Source: Gloeopeniophorella convolvens (lineage: Eukaryota > Basidiomycota > Agaricomycetes > Russulales). From it: DNA of 64,000 bases. The translations under genes were made by a program, and so were the position numbers. Below the pieces are notes generated by a model. That model did no database searches. It was not told where the DNA came from and was given only the letters and a program-made list of their open reading frames with translations. The stretch is from contig WTXD01000020.1 in NCBI GenBank assembly GCA_022496205.1, forward strand, positions 62,001-126,000, written 5' to 3'. Positions 1-13,786 of this stretch are shown in pieces (the first letter of the stretch is position 1; each line of letters opens with the position of its first letter).

Positions 1-1508
1 AACCCGAAGACGCAGGCATGGGGGAAGGCAATCAAGGAGGAGGTAATTGGAGCATTATCGGAGAAGGCAGATGGCATGTCAGTCGTGCTTCTGGGTCGAA
101 GTGCGAAGGATCGACTCATGCTGTATGTAGGTTCCGATACGTTTCCTGCCAACTTGACACGCTCTGTGAATGCCCGATGTCGAAGATCCGACCCACCCTT
201 AAATCACTGCCCATCACTCTTCACGCAACATACGAAGCCACGCTAGAATGGATCAGCGAGGAGAAGTGGGATCACGCCCATCGGCTTTTTCAATTTCTGT
301 CGTTTTCAGCGCGTCCACTCCGCGTGGAGGAGCTTGCAGAGGTTCTTGCCGTCAGTCTGGACGAAGAGATCCCCACATACCACGACGATTGGCGATCTGA
401 AGATCCCAAGAGTGTTGTCCTATCCACTTGTCCTGGAAGTTTTATACAGGTCATCAGCGAGTATGACGAATGGTCCGACGAGACCCAGCGGGTCGTGCAA
501 TTCACTCATTTCTCGGTCAAGGAATTCTTGACCTCCAATCAGCTTTCCCACTCGAAGGCAACTGTCTCCCGCTTTCGTGTCCTTCCGGGGCCGTCCAATG
601 TCGTTCTTGCGAAGACATGCCTCGGTATTCTCTTCCGACCTGATAACGTACCAGCCATCGAGCAGAGCACTCCAACCGACTCGGAGCGCCATCAGCTACA
701 ATATGCCGCGGATTTTTGGGACGAACACGCACGATTTGAGGACGTGTCTATGTCACTATTGAAGCCCATGAAGCATCTCTTTGACCCAACCAAGCCCCAT
801 TTCGCATCTTGGGCTCGCATCCGCGAACCTAGGCAGCGTCAGCCAGGAACCCTTTTGTACTTTGCCGCATTATGTGGTCTACTTCCCATCGTGGAACATA
901 TTCTTGCATCTGGTTCCCCCGATATCAACGCAAGGGGAGGGCAACGCAATACTGCGTTACACGCAGCACTGAAAGAGTGTTCCCCGACCGTTATCAGGCT
1001 ACTCCTCGACCGCGGTGCCGACGTCAATGCGCGGAGCAGCTACTATTATGGGAGTGCTCTCCAGGCAGCGGCGTCAAAAGGCAAGCTGGATATTGTCCAG
1101 CTGCTACTCGACCGCGGTGCCGACGTCAATGCGCAGGACGGCCATTATGGGAATGTGTTACAAGCAGCGGCATGCAATCGGGAAGACAAGATCGACATTG
1201 TGCAGTTTTTCCTTGACCGCGGCCTCGACATCAACGCTCAAGGCGGCATGCACGGGACAGCTCTAATAGGGGCATCGTACAATGGAAATCTAGACATTGT
1301 ACGACTTCTCCTCGCGCGCGGCGCAGACGCAAGTATCAAGAGCGAGGAGCACGGAACCGCTCTGGAAGCGGTGCCAACCAGCGACTCATACTGGATCCCG
1401 GGAAGGGACAAATGGAAGCCCGCCGCCATTGTGGAGTTGCTCTCCAACGTCACCCCGCAGGACGCAAGTGTGGTACCGCCCACCGGAGGCGCAGGATCAA
1501 GCATTTGA
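1..1508 (+). CDS. STAND/NLR-like ankyrin protein, copy 1 (5' end outside window)
   Basis: Only the 3' part is present. Coding exons are <1..77 and 131..1508, joined at a GTCAGT..TAG intron in the same place and phase as in the inverted paralog at 7667-11865. The first exon encodes the end of the NACHT module (SEKADGM). The next exon carries the post-NACHT region (FRYVSCQLDTLCECP, then an HSVKEFL-type motif near 510 nt). About six ankyrin units follow from roughly 860 nt, with LLLDRGADVNAQ-type consensus. It ends in the tail GGAGSSI, shared with the paralog (GGAGSST). Fungal NACHT-ankyrin proteins are intracellular STAND NTPases proposed to sense non-self and trigger incompatibility or cell death. 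The function is inferred from family. The reading frame is intact here, unlike copy 2, and this copy has far fewer ankyrin units. Confidence 0.85.
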   Translation, partial: PEDAGMGEGNQGGGNWSIIGEGRWHVSRASGSKCEGSTHAVCRFRYVSCQLDTLCECPMSKIRPTLKSLPITLHATYEATLEWISEEKWDHAHRLFQFLSFSARPLRVEELAEVLAVSLDEEIPTYHDDWRSEDPKSVVLSTCPGSFIQVISEYDEWSDETQRVVQFTHFSVKEFLTSNQLSHSKATVSRFRVLPGPSNVVLAKTCLGILFRPDNVPAIEQSTPTDSERHQLQYAADFWDEHARFEDVSMSLLKPMKHLFDPTKPHFASWARIREPRQRQPGTLLYFAALCGLLPIVEHILASGSPDINARGGQRNTALHAALKECSPTVIRLLLDRGADVNARSSYYYGSALQAAASKGKLDIVQLLLDRGADVNAQDGHYGNVLQAAACNREDKIDIVQFFLDRGLDINAQGGMHGTALIGASYNGNLDIVRLLLARGADASIKSEEHGTALEAVPTSDSYWIPGRDKWKPAAIVELLSNVTPQDASVVPPTGGAGSSI

Positions 1509-1800
1509 TGATTCCCAGGTCATGTGAGATTATCGTTTGTAGCGTCCTGAGTCAGTGTGCTGACTATCACAGTAGTATGACGATGATTCTTTTGAGGATT
1601 CTGATTCTGAGGACTTCTAGCGCTGAGTACGCATGGAGGATCGTTGTATATCATGAAGTTTTCTGTTCGCGCCGGCAGCCTGATGATTGCATACACATAT
1701 ATGTAACTGGTAGTATGACTTGTAGCTACGTTTCGGTCTCTGACTCGGGGGGTTTTGTGAATGGTCACCTAGTATCGAGAATAATCATACCCAAGCTTGT
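1500..1800 (+). repeat. 3' flank of STAND gene, arm 1 of a large inverted duplication
   Basis: The sequence after the copy 1 stop matches, with scattered differences, the reverse complement of about 7388-7675, which follows the copy 2 stop. Shared landmarks include GTACGTTTCGG-like and CGCGCCGG blocks in the same order. Homology fades just after 1800. The duplication therefore covered the untranslated 3' end as well as the coding sequence. Confidence 0.8.
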
Positions 1801-2710
1801 CTGTTGTCATTCTTGCGCGCTCCCGATTAACTTCGAGAGGTATACGGAGGGTGATATGTTCAGAGGATGTCATAGGAAAGGTCACGATACCATAGCGTAA
1901 GATTGTGACGACAACATGCCGCGCTGTTGATGGCGAACCCAGCACCGGCCGCGCGACCTTGGCACTACGCCAACCTTCATGGCGTGCGTCATCGGGCGCC
2001 GAGCCAGCGAAGAGCGTTGCGGTCAACACTTAGACCGGGGAAGAAACAAGTCGGGCCGCGAGCGGGATGAGGGCGGGACACGGGGATATCTACCGAGAGT
2101 ACGTCTTATTAAAAGAGCGTTGAGACACAGAGACAAACTCCAGTTACACACCTTACAGATCATCCACACCGAAAAGCACATCTATGAGCTTGGTGAGAAG
2201 CTCGGGGGTGTCGCGGGTTGTCTGGGCAGGAGGCCACCGTCTCGTTGTGCGCGGCGGCGCTAGGATGGGGAGGCCCGAGTCGCAACAGTTGTGATGGTGG
2301 ATAAAGACGTACAGGAAGGGATCCGTGTATTGCTCATGCGGGCGGGAAGCAAGGTCCGGGCGTTGGAGCCAGCACAGCCGCCGACGGGGATCGCCCGCGC
2401 CCTTGCTCTCCTGCGCCCCCCATCCCAGCGTCCGTCAGGACCTAGGACACGATATGGAGCGCATGAATGGCAGTACCTATGTATGTGCTTGAGAGTCGAC
2501 CCAGACGGCACGACGCACATCGCACATATACTACGCACGGGGGACGACCGCACGTACTCCCTGTAACAGCACAGCTAGTTATGGTACTCCATCGTCTTGT
2601 GGAAAGTGTTGACACCGATTGCGGTCGATTATCAGGAAAATTGCGACAGTCTGTGCATACAAGTCAGAAGGAAGCAGGATCAGGGGATGGCGCGTGACAT
2701 TAATTACTTG
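1801..2710. other. intergenic, no gene supported
   Basis: Several ORFs under 100 codons occur on both strands (for example 1979-2263 plus and 2260-2553 minus), but none has a recognisable domain, consistent splice borders or a paralog in the window. Confidence 0.5.
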
Positions 2711-2736
2711 GGTCACGCGGCGCGAGGCGCGTGACC
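2711..2736. promoter_or_regulatory. 9-bp perfect inverted repeat upstream of cyclophilin
   Basis: GGTCACGCG, an 8-base spacer, then CGCGTGACC. It lies 75 bp before the cyclophilin ATG, in a position where a dimeric or MluI-box type factor could bind. The palindrome is seen; the regulatory role is inferred from position only. Confidence 0.3.
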
Positions 2737-2810
2737 ACCTGGTAACCCGAGGCGTGCGCGTGCCAGCGCGACGAGGCTTCCGCTGCTCCACCACCATCAC
2801 ACACACACGC

Positions 2811-3631
<821 letters not shown>

Positions 3632-4131
3632 GTACGTCGTCGATATACCGTACACACCGCGGCAAAATAGAGCCCTGCGCACGCGGGGAGATTGGTTCTC
3701 GCGCAGGGTGTGAGTGTTCAGGCTAAATGGTGCTTGCGGGCAGCTAGTGCGATAACGGCTGACGCGTGGGGACGCCCGGCCGCGTTTGAAATGCGCCGTG
3801 TGTCGTACGCTGGTCACCACGGATATTGTGCGTCGGTTTCCTGCGGATCAGCGTGCAGTGCGCAGGGGCGGGTTTGCCGTTGCTGTGTGCCGTGCACCCT
3901 GCAGCGTTCAAGTACACGCGTTACATACGCCTCGTGAGCTCGCTTAGAGAGCAAGGGACGAGTAGAGTAAGTAAGATGGACCGAGTTGGGAGAAGCGCCA
4001 ACGAGATTAGATCCGGGCAGCTTCTTGTTGTGTACTTATTGGAGGCTTAGCCACACTGTTAGCTTGTGAACTACTTAAGGGACACCAGCTGGTCTCTCCC
4101 ATGGCCACTCACTAATACGCCTCTTCCCACA
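3632..4131. other. intergenic between cyclophilin and monooxygenase
   Basis: No gene seen. Both neighbours are on the plus strand, so this holds the cyclophilin 3' UTR and the monooxygenase promoter. A GTG-initiated extension of the downstream ORF to 4066 is rejected because the first in-frame ATG is 4132. Confidence 0.5.
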
Positions 4132-5856
<1,725 letters not shown>

Positions 5857-6344
5857 TGATTGCCAGTGATTGGCGAGTGCGCGATGCCCCTTGGGCCGGC
5901 GCCGTGCCGTTCGCCCACGGCTGGCGACGCGCGCGTCTGTATATACCATGCCTCACCGCGCGCACCCGTCCATCACTTTGCATGTTTCTTTTCTCCGTTT
6001 GTCGTGTAGTTCTCTCAGTGATGGCTGTATCGATGTACATACATACGCGTGTGTGTAAGATAGAACCGAGTGTTGGAAACTGTTCATCGATGCGTGCGCA
6101 TGGAGCTCGAGGCTCGAGTTTGCGGGGCGCGGTCGACCCTGCCCCCGGAGCTCGGGGCCTGTGTCGTCCGAGATTGCGCTCGGCGCTCCCCGAGACGTCC
6201 GTGTGAGTGCTCTACAATACGCGCGACGGTGATCAGAACCCGGCGATGTCGGGCGTACGGATCTGCGGCCCGCCAAAAATGCGCAATGGAGGCCTGCTTT
6301 GCCTTGCTTTGCTTTCATCTCGCCCGCATCAGCGAGCGCCGACC
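5857..6344. other. intergenic
   Basis: No gene seen. A 290-codon ORF running across 5334-6206 is a shadow of the monooxygenase exons extended into this gap. Confidence 0.5.
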
Positions 6345-7420
6345 ATGTCTGCCCCGGACGCAGGCACCGCACCTGACGACTCAGACGACGACGACGCGGG
6401 CCTCGCCCTCGACCTCATCTTCACCGTGCGCACGCCCGCCCCCCACCAGATCAACCGCGAATGACGCCGCACGCACACAGGAGCCGCCGCGCCCGCCGTC
6501 GCCCCCGCCGACCAGCGCGACGTACACGCGCGCCGTGCCGGCCCCCATTCCCAGCGCCGACGAGTGGGAGACTATCACCGTGCGGCTCGTGGGCAGCCAC
6601 TCACTGTGGGGGCACCACCTGTGCGCCGCCTGCCCATCCGTCTTAGCACACACGCCGAGCTGACGGCAGATGGAACGCCGCGCGGTCCCTCGCGGCCTAC
6701 CTCGAGCACCACCCCGCGCTCCTCGCGCATGCACGCGTGCTTGAGCTCGGCGCGGGCGGCGCGCTGCCCGCGCTGCTCGCCGCCAAGGCGGGCGCCGCGC
6801 GCGTCGTCGCGACGGACTACCCCGACGCCGCGCTGCTCGCGAACATCGCGCACAACGCCGCCGCGAACGGCGTGCGCGCGGGCGTGCTAAGCGTCGTGGG
6901 GTATGTCTGGGGCGCGGACGTCGCGCCGCTGCTGGAGGCTGCGGGCGGGGAGCGCTTTGCGCTCGTGCTGCTGAGCGATCTCGTGTTTAACCACTCGCAG
7001 GTGCGTGGTTTGTGCGCATGCGGGGCGGGGGCTGAGTGGCGGGTTCGTGCAGCACGGCGCGCTGCTGCGGACGACGCGGGCGGCGCTCGCGCCCGGCGGG
7101 TGCGCGCTCGTGTTCTACACGCACCACCGGCCGCACCTCGCCGCGCGCGACATGGCGTTCTTCGAGCGCGCACGTGAGGAGGGCTGGGCGTGCGAAGAGG
7201 TCGTCACGGAGCGGTTCCCGGTGCGTTTAGTTGCGCGCCGCTGTGCGCGCGGGCGTGCTGATGCAGTGGTGTGGGGCAGCCGATGTTCCCGGAGACCCGG
7301 GCGCAGAGGAGGTGCGGGCGACGGTGCATGGGTGGAAGCTCACGCGGGACGCGGACTAGGCCCCACTGGCGCTGTGCAGGTGTACGAGGCAAGCCCGTAT
7401 ATACACGTTCTCGATGCTAG
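6345..7420 (+). CDS. EFM7: EFM7/NNT1-like protein N-methyltransferase, C-terminal frame altered
   Basis: Exons 6345-6425, 6481-6620, 6670-7000, 7053-7220 and 7280-7420; all donors are GTGCGY. Landmarks are LVGSHSLWGHHLWNAAR, the SAM-binding motif I LELGAGGALP at about 98-107, TDYPDAALLANI, and the post-motif LVLLSDLVFNHSQ. This pattern matches the EFM7/nicotinamide-methyltransferase-like family, whose yeast member methylates the N-terminus and nearby lysine of eEF1A. In the last exon the expected frame for PMFPED..GWKLTRDAD, ending at TAG 7357-7359, is lost because one G is missing after 7292 or so. As sequenced, the frame runs on to TAG 7418-7420 inside the neighbouring STAND 3' flank. The decayed copy at 13095-13786 keeps the correct frame here. 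This is either a real late frameshift or a one-base error. An alternative acceptor before GTGCGGGCG would also restore the tail. Confidence 0.85.
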
Positions 7421-7675
7421 GCGGCTATTCACAAGACTATGCCCCGCCGAGTCAGCGACCGAAACGTAGCTACCACCGATACGATCAATTGTATATATGC
7501 GTATTGAGCAGGCCACCGGCGCGAACATAGAGCTTCATACTATACAACGGTCCTCCATACGTACTCGGCGCAACATATACCCGACAATACCATCGAAGTA
7601 CTGCTGTGATGGTCAGCGCACTGGCTCGGGCGCTGCAAAAGATAATCTCACGTAGCCTGGGAGTCATCAAGTGCT
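7388..7675 (-). repeat. 3' flank of STAND gene copy 2, arm 2 of the inverted duplication
   Basis: The reverse complement aligns with 1500-1800 downstream of copy 1. The homologous block stops about 20-30 bp after the normal EFM7 stop, so the duplication breakpoint abuts the EFM7 gene end. Confidence 0.8.
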
Positions 7676-10600
7676 TGATCCTGCGCCTTCGTTGGGTTGC
7701 ACCACACTTGCGTCCTGCGGGACGCTGGAGAGCAATTCGACAATGGCCACGCGCTTCTGATCGTTCATCCGGTATGAGTCGCTGGTTTGCGCCGCTTCCA
7801 GGGCAGTTCCGTACTTCTCGCTCTCGATACTCGTGTCCGCGCCGCACGTGAGGAGGAGTCGTACAATACGCACATTCCCACTGTGCGACGCTCCTATTAG
7901 AGCTGTTCCGTACTCGCCGCCTTGAGCGTTGATGTCGAGGCCGCGATCAAGGAAGAACTGCACAACGTCGGTCTTGCCTTTCAAGTTGCATGCGGCTGCT
8001 TGTACACATTCCCGTGTAATCTGCTCTGAACATTGATGTCGGCGCCGCGGTCAAGCAGGAGCTGCACCATATCCAGCATACTGTAATTCGCCGCCTTTTG
8101 GAGTGCACTCTCGAACCAGCCGCCGCCGCCTTGGCTGTTGATGTCGGCGCCGCCGTCGAGAAGCAGCTGCACCACATCAAGCTTGCCACTCCCCACCGCC
8201 ACTTGGAGCGCACTCCCGTATTCGCCGCCTTGGCTATTGACGTCGGCGCCGCGGTCGAGCAGCAGCCGCACCATATCCAGCTCGCCTGTCCAGGCCGCGA
8301 TTTGGAGCGCACCCCCGTGATTACCGCCTTGGTTATTGATGTCGGCGCCGCGGTCGAGCAGCAGCCGCACCATATCCAGCTTGCCTTTCCAGGCCGCCAC
8401 CTGGAGTGCACTCCCGTATTCGCCTCCTTGGCTATTGATATCGGCGTTGTAGTCGAGCAGCAGCCGCACCATATCCAGCTTGCCTGTCCAGGCCGCGATT
8501 TGGAGCGCACCCCCGTAATTACCGCCTTGGTTATTGATGTCGGCGCCGCGGCCGAGCAGCAACCGCACAACATCCCTGAGCTTGCCTTCCATTTGGCTAC
8601 TATTGATGACGACGCCCTCCACGAGATCCGCCTCGCAGCTCCCCACCGCCATTTGGAGTGCACTCCCGTATTTGCCGCCTTGGTTATTGATGTCGGCGCC
8701 GTAGTCGAGTAGCAGCCGCACCATATCTAGCTTGCCTCTCCAGGCCGCTGATTGGAGTGCACCCCCGTAAACGCTGCCTTGGCTATAGTTGATGTCGGCG
8801 CTGCGATCGAGCAGCAACCGCACGACATCCAGCTTGCCGTCCTCCGCTGCCATTTGGAGCGCACTCCAGCGATGGTCGCTTTGGCTCAGATTGGTGTCGG
8901 CACCGTGGTCGAGTAGCAGCTCGATGATATCCAGCTTGCCTTTTGACACCGCTGCCCGGAGAGCATTCCCATGACGGCCACCTTGCGCGTTGATGTCGGC
9001 ATCGCGGTCGAGGAGTAGCCTGATAACGGTTAGGGAGCACACGTTCACTGCTGCGTGTAACGCAGTATCGTGTTCCCCTCCCCTTGCGTTGATATCGTGG
9101 GAACCAGATGCAAGAATATGTTCCACGATAGAGGGCAGACCGCTTAATGTGGCAAAGTACAACGGGGTTCCTGGCAACAATGAGGCTTGTGGCACATGCT
9201 GGTGGGGTTCACGGCTACGAGAATAAGATGCAAAATGAGGCTTAGTTGGGTCAAGAAGAAGCGCCATGGTCTTCAATAGCGATGCGGACACATCTTCAAA
9301 TCGCGCGTGTTCGTCCCAAAATGTCACAGCGTAATTGTTGGGATAAAGATAACGCTCGTCTGGGAAGCTCTGCTCGACGGCCGGTGCGTCGTTGGGTCGG
9401 AGGAGAATACCGAGGCATGTCTTCGCAAGAATAGCATGGGACGGCCGCGGAAGGACCCGGAAGCGAGAGACATTTGCCTTCGAGCGGGAAAGCTGATCGG
9501 AGGTCAAGAATTCTTTAACCGAAAAATGAGTGAATTGCACAACCCGCCTATCCCTATCGGACAGTACAGGCCAGGGGAGAGGGGGAGGGGGGAAGTATCT
9601 GGGGTCGTCATTTCTGGAGTCGTCATTGCCGTCGTCGCAAGTGACCTGTATGAAGTTTCCAGGACAAGTGGATAAGACCACGCTCTCCGGATCGTCCGAT
9701 AGCCAGTCATCGTGGTATGTGGGGATCTCTTCGTCCAGGCTAACAGCAAGAGCCTCCGCGAGATCCTCCACATAGAGTGGACGCCTCGAAAACGACAGGA
9801 ATTGGAACAACCGATGGGCGTAATCCCACTTCTCCTCGCTGATCCGTTCCAGTGTCGCTTCGTATGTTGCGTGAAGAGTGGTGGGGAGTGATTTTAGGGT
9901 GGGCCGGATCTTCGACAGAGGGCATTCACAGAGCGTATCAAGTTGGCAGGTGACGTATCGGAACCTGTATACGACATCAGCCCATCCTTCGCGCTTCGAT
10001 CTAAAATTATGACTTACATGCCGTCCGCCTTCTCGGATAGCACTTGAATCACCTCTTCCTTGATCGCCTCCCCCCACACTTGCATCTTCCTATTCGACTC
10101 GACGACTGAACGGATCAGTCGAGCAATATCGTCCCGGTGTCCTTTTTCTTGATCTGTGACCACCTGGCGGCACGTCAGCGGCCGGAGAACTTGGCCGATG
10201 TCGCCCTCGGGGCGGCTGGTGATGCAGATCCGCAAGTCCGAGCGCCCCAGGCCCACGAGTTTGCTCACAAGCTCCAGGGTCTTCGCACGTGACGAAGAGA
10301 CGCCATAGTTAGGCATCTCGTCTAGAGCATCGACGACGATGTACTTGATGCCGTCCGACCGGACAAGCATCTCCTCTAGGCACCGTATGAGATCGTCGGC
10401 GTCGGGTTTCCGGGAGCCATTTTTGCACTTCGAATAGAGGTTGCGAAGTAGATTATCGGACTCGTTCAACTGAGTGGAAAGGTCGACCAGCAAGGAGCTG
10501 AGAAGGCCACGGTAGGATTGCTTGTCGGTGTCCCTGAAGTCGCAGTAGAAGTACGCCAGGGCTCCCGAAGATGTGCTGGAATGAAGCAAGTCTTGTAGAT

Positions 10601-11865
10601 CTTTGATGACCGTGGAGCTAGTCCCCAGGAGGTGGTCAAGTTAGACGATAGCTCGTGATGGCGTGTCTGATGAGCAGCGTACCAAATGACGGTTTTTCCC
10701 GCTCCCGCTACAACAAAAGGTGAGCTCTCGTCGAGAAGGAGAGACCGAAAGACATACGTTTTCCAGTAACCCACAGCAGCGCGCCGCTGGACTTCCACTC
10801 CCCGTAAACGTCTCCATGAACGAGCCACATTGAGGTGTCAGAGTAGCGTGTCTCGGATGCAGTCACTTGGTTCGTCGACGAGTTTGGCACTGATAACCAG
10901 CTCCGGTACCGCTCTGCCTGCTGCATACCTGGAAGGATTGCTCAGACGTTTCAATTAGGCACACGAGAATCATGGAGACGTACGCTCTTGTCTCCGCTGT
11001 TCCCGCCTGACGATCGCGATGTCGCGCCGTACCTCCGCCGTAGCCATCAAGTGCTCCACCTTGGTGAGCTCATCCAGTCGTTTGAGTATGCCCCCAACCT
11101 CCTTGTCTCCAGACACCGTAGCGAGAACCTTTCTGAAGCGACATTTTGCCATGACTGAGGTTGCGTTAAGCCGCATTAGGTGTCTCAACAGTGCGATAAA
11201 CTCACGAATGAAAGCGTCACTGGGGCTAGTCCTTTCGGTAAGGAGCGCGAATGCGCGAATCAACTTGACCAGAATATCGACTAAAATCTTCGTCATCCCG
11301 TCGTCGAATGAGTCATCTTCGGGAACGATCAAGATCTTGAGGCGCCCCAGGAAGTCCGCCATTTTCTCGAGTAGTCCCATGAATGCTTCGTGGTTCTTCA
11401 TGTAATTATCTGGGATCTGTGACATATTCAGCAAGCGGGACGCAAAGGGAGGGATGCTGACTGAGATACGCACTGCGAGGAGGATTCCGATGCTGCCGAA
11501 TATCGCTTCTCCCGGTTTAAACGCCTGACCTCGACGCTTCAGTGTGTAGCTACAGATTTTGGACATATAGAACGCACGAGACCTGTAGCTTTTCCAGCCG
11601 TGTCGCAGAGTGGACGGATGATCTCGACGATCGGCGTGATCTTCTCGCATATGCGTGTCCTCCAGCGGGTCTTGTGGGTCGCATCCAACCGCTCTGCTTC
11701 CTCCTGAAGTAAAGCAGTAGTCTCCTCCGAGGGTGTGCATCTGCTGAGCTGGGTGACGAGGGGATGGGCAGCGGGATCCTGTCCTGTCTTTTTCTTGAAG
11801 TTGACCAAAGCTTCGGTGAAAAGCGAACGGTACTGCTCCGCACTCGAAGGCTCGATCGCAGGCAT
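7667..11865 (-). CDS. STAND/NLR-like protein: Goodbye-type N-terminus, NACHT, ankyrin array (one frameshift)
   Basis: Eight exons on the minus strand: 11578-11865, 11474-11524, 11206-11416, 10984-11154, 10758-10928, 10683-10707, 10018-10617 and 9964 downward. All junction phases agree. The N-terminus (AEQYRSLFTEALVNFKKKTG) resembles the fungal Goodbye domain. The P-loop GKPGAGKTVI is split by an intron and sits in a 25-nt exon. Walker B is YIVVDALDEM, followed by ITSRPE, as in NACHT NTPases. About 13 ankyrin units follow. Near 8010 one T is missing relative to copy 1, so the frame stops at 7981 and the last ~105 codons (to 7667) are out of frame. With that base the CDS would be a whole number of codons (about 1271 residues). 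Such proteins are cytosolic non-self sensors in fungi (family knowledge). The truncated form would still keep NACHT and most repeats. Confidence 0.88.
8040..9010 (-). repeat. tandem ankyrin-coding repeat with dimeric higher-order period
   Basis: About 99-102 bp units encode 33-34 residue ankyrins. In the centre, units alternate between GGALQIAAWTG and GSALQVAAWKG versions, giving a period of about two units at both DNA and protein level. The alternation implies recent unequal exchange or gene conversion of pairs. Confidence 0.85.
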
Positions 11866-13094
11866 GGGGATGAAGGGACTTCCAGTTGTTTTGCAAAGGC
11901 GATGAAAGAGGTCCTTGTGGGCAAAGGGGAACGTGGAAGACCAGTGCCGAACTTGGCTATTGGTGATGTTAAGTTGGCGCCCAGGTTGGCACGCGGTGAT
12001 ACTTATATCGAATATCGACTAAGCATTTCCGCGGCGCTAGCACCGACAACGAAAGCGACATTGAAACTGGCCAGACGCACGGTACATATGCGCGCCACTC
12101 GACGGTGATCTGCCTGACGCGCGGATGGGATCAAGCGCTTCGCGCGCACCACATTGCGCTGTGCGGTTGCTTGACGGCCGGTCGCCTGCTTATCGTTAAG
12201 CTGCTTGCGCGTATATGTCGTGTGCGACGACGGGGAGTAGACAAGTGTGTCAGGGTCGGGGAGAAGGAGAAAGTGAATGGAAAGAGACGGGTAGATTGGC
12301 GGAGCAATTGGTATGGACTGCAGGGACGAGCGCAGCGAAGAGGGCGTGGCGAAGGTTGAAGCGGGCATGTGAGGGCATGTGGGCCCGTTGAGGGAAGGAC
12401 GGCAGCGCGGTGCGACACCAGTCGACCTTACGCGTTCGGTAGGGCCGGTGTATGTGAACGACTGTCTTCACTTGGCCAGTCTGTTACGGAGACTAGGCCA
12501 GTGTCGATGTGACTGCGGCGGTAGCAGTTCTGCGCCTGTCTCTCACGACATCTCTCGAGCAGGGAGGCGTTGTTACCTCATACTATAGCCGTAGAGACGG
12601 CGCTATGATCGCAGGAGGGGACAGACATTGTCCCGAGCGTCGAGGCTAATGATGATGGCTGCCGTTGTTGAACATTCGGCCGTTGCCGCGCGGGTCATTC
12701 AGCCGGCTGCCGCGGGCCTCAGTTGTCTCATTGGCTTTTACGGTCTCTCCCCGTAGTCGACCAATGATTATCCTATTCTATTTTCTTCATACCCAGTCTC
12801 TCCTTTAGAGCCCGCGTAATTTCCTCCTCTTACAAGAACAGCAAGGATTTCTCTGAATACTCTGATGAGTTTGGCAGGGTCCTCAGCTGTGGCTCTGCCC
12901 AACCGGTTGCAACCACACCCGGGAAGGAGTTCAAGGAGGTCCAAGAACGCGGACAAGGCCCGCTCACGCACCATGAATACGTCCAAGGGCAAAGGCGCCG
13001 GTCTTGTCCCTGCCCCCACAGAAGAGTTTCTCGTCCCAGACAGCAGCTTCTTCCCCTTCAGCCTTGACCCGCCTACTCCCGGCACATCATATTC
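11866..13094. other. 5' region of STAND copy 2 and intergenic
   Basis: No gene with supported structure. ORFs at 12003-12368 (minus) and 12768-13085 (minus) lack recognisable domains. A plus-strand ORF from 12865 runs into the EFM7 relic; its first ~75 codons could be remnant coding sequence but I cannot name it. Confidence 0.4.
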
Positions 13095-13786
13095 CGACCG
13101 CGCGCCAGCCTGCCGCGCACCAAATCAGTTGCGAGTGACGCCGCATGCGCACGGGAGCCGCCGCGCGTGTCATCGCACTCGCCAACCAGCGCGACGTCCA
13201 CGCGCGCTGTGCCGCCGCGTACGCCCAGCGCCGACAAGTGGGAGACCGTCACCGGTCACCGTGCAGCTCGAGGGGAACCACCTGTGCGCGCTCCTCCCCC
13301 CCGCCCAGCACGCACGCCAAACTGACGCCACGGCGAACATGCTGCGCGTCGCGGGATACGTCTGGGGCGCGGGCGCCGCCGGCGGGGGGCGCTTTGCGCT
13401 CGTGCTGCTGAGCGATCTTGTGTTTAATCACTCGCAGGTGCGTGTTCCGTGCTGCGTGCGTACGTGTGCGGCGCGCGGTCCGAGTGGCGGGCGTGACGAT
13501 ACGGCGCGTTGCTGCGTATGGCACGCGCGGCGCTCGCGCCCGGCGGGTGCGCGCTCGTGCTTTACATGCACCACCGGCCGCACCTCGCCACACGCGACAT
13601 GGCGTTCTTCGCGCAGGCGCGAGAAGAGGTCGTCACGGAGCGGTTCCCGGTGCGTGTTGCGCGCCACTGTGCGCGCGGGGCGTGCTGATCGTGCGTGTTT
13701 GTGGACAGCCAATGTTCCCGGAGGACCTGGGCGCGGAGGTGTGGGCGACGGTGTATGGGTGGAAGCTCACGCGGGATGCGGACTAG
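13095..13786 (+). pseudogene. decayed EFM7-like methyltransferase copy
   Basis: Sequence from about 13095 matches the EFM7 gene starting inside its first intron (CACCAAATCA, GTGACGCCGCA). The intron 1 acceptor AG is mutated (CACGGGAGCC). The WGHHL core is damaged. About 230 bp encoding SAM motif I and TDYPDAALL is deleted. The 3' half is well preserved: GYVWGAG, FALVLLSDLVFNHSQ with its GTGCGT donor, the HHRPHLA segment, and a last exon reading PMFPEDLGAEV..GWKLTRDAD to a TAG. Without the SAM motif it cannot be a methyltransferase. It preserves the undisturbed C-terminal frame that the full copy at 6345 lacks. Confidence 0.88.

Noticed and set aside
8098..8712. 204-codon plus ORF over the ankyrin array
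   Set aside because: Antisense shadow of the repeat units; its own periodicity simply mirrors the ankyrin repeat.
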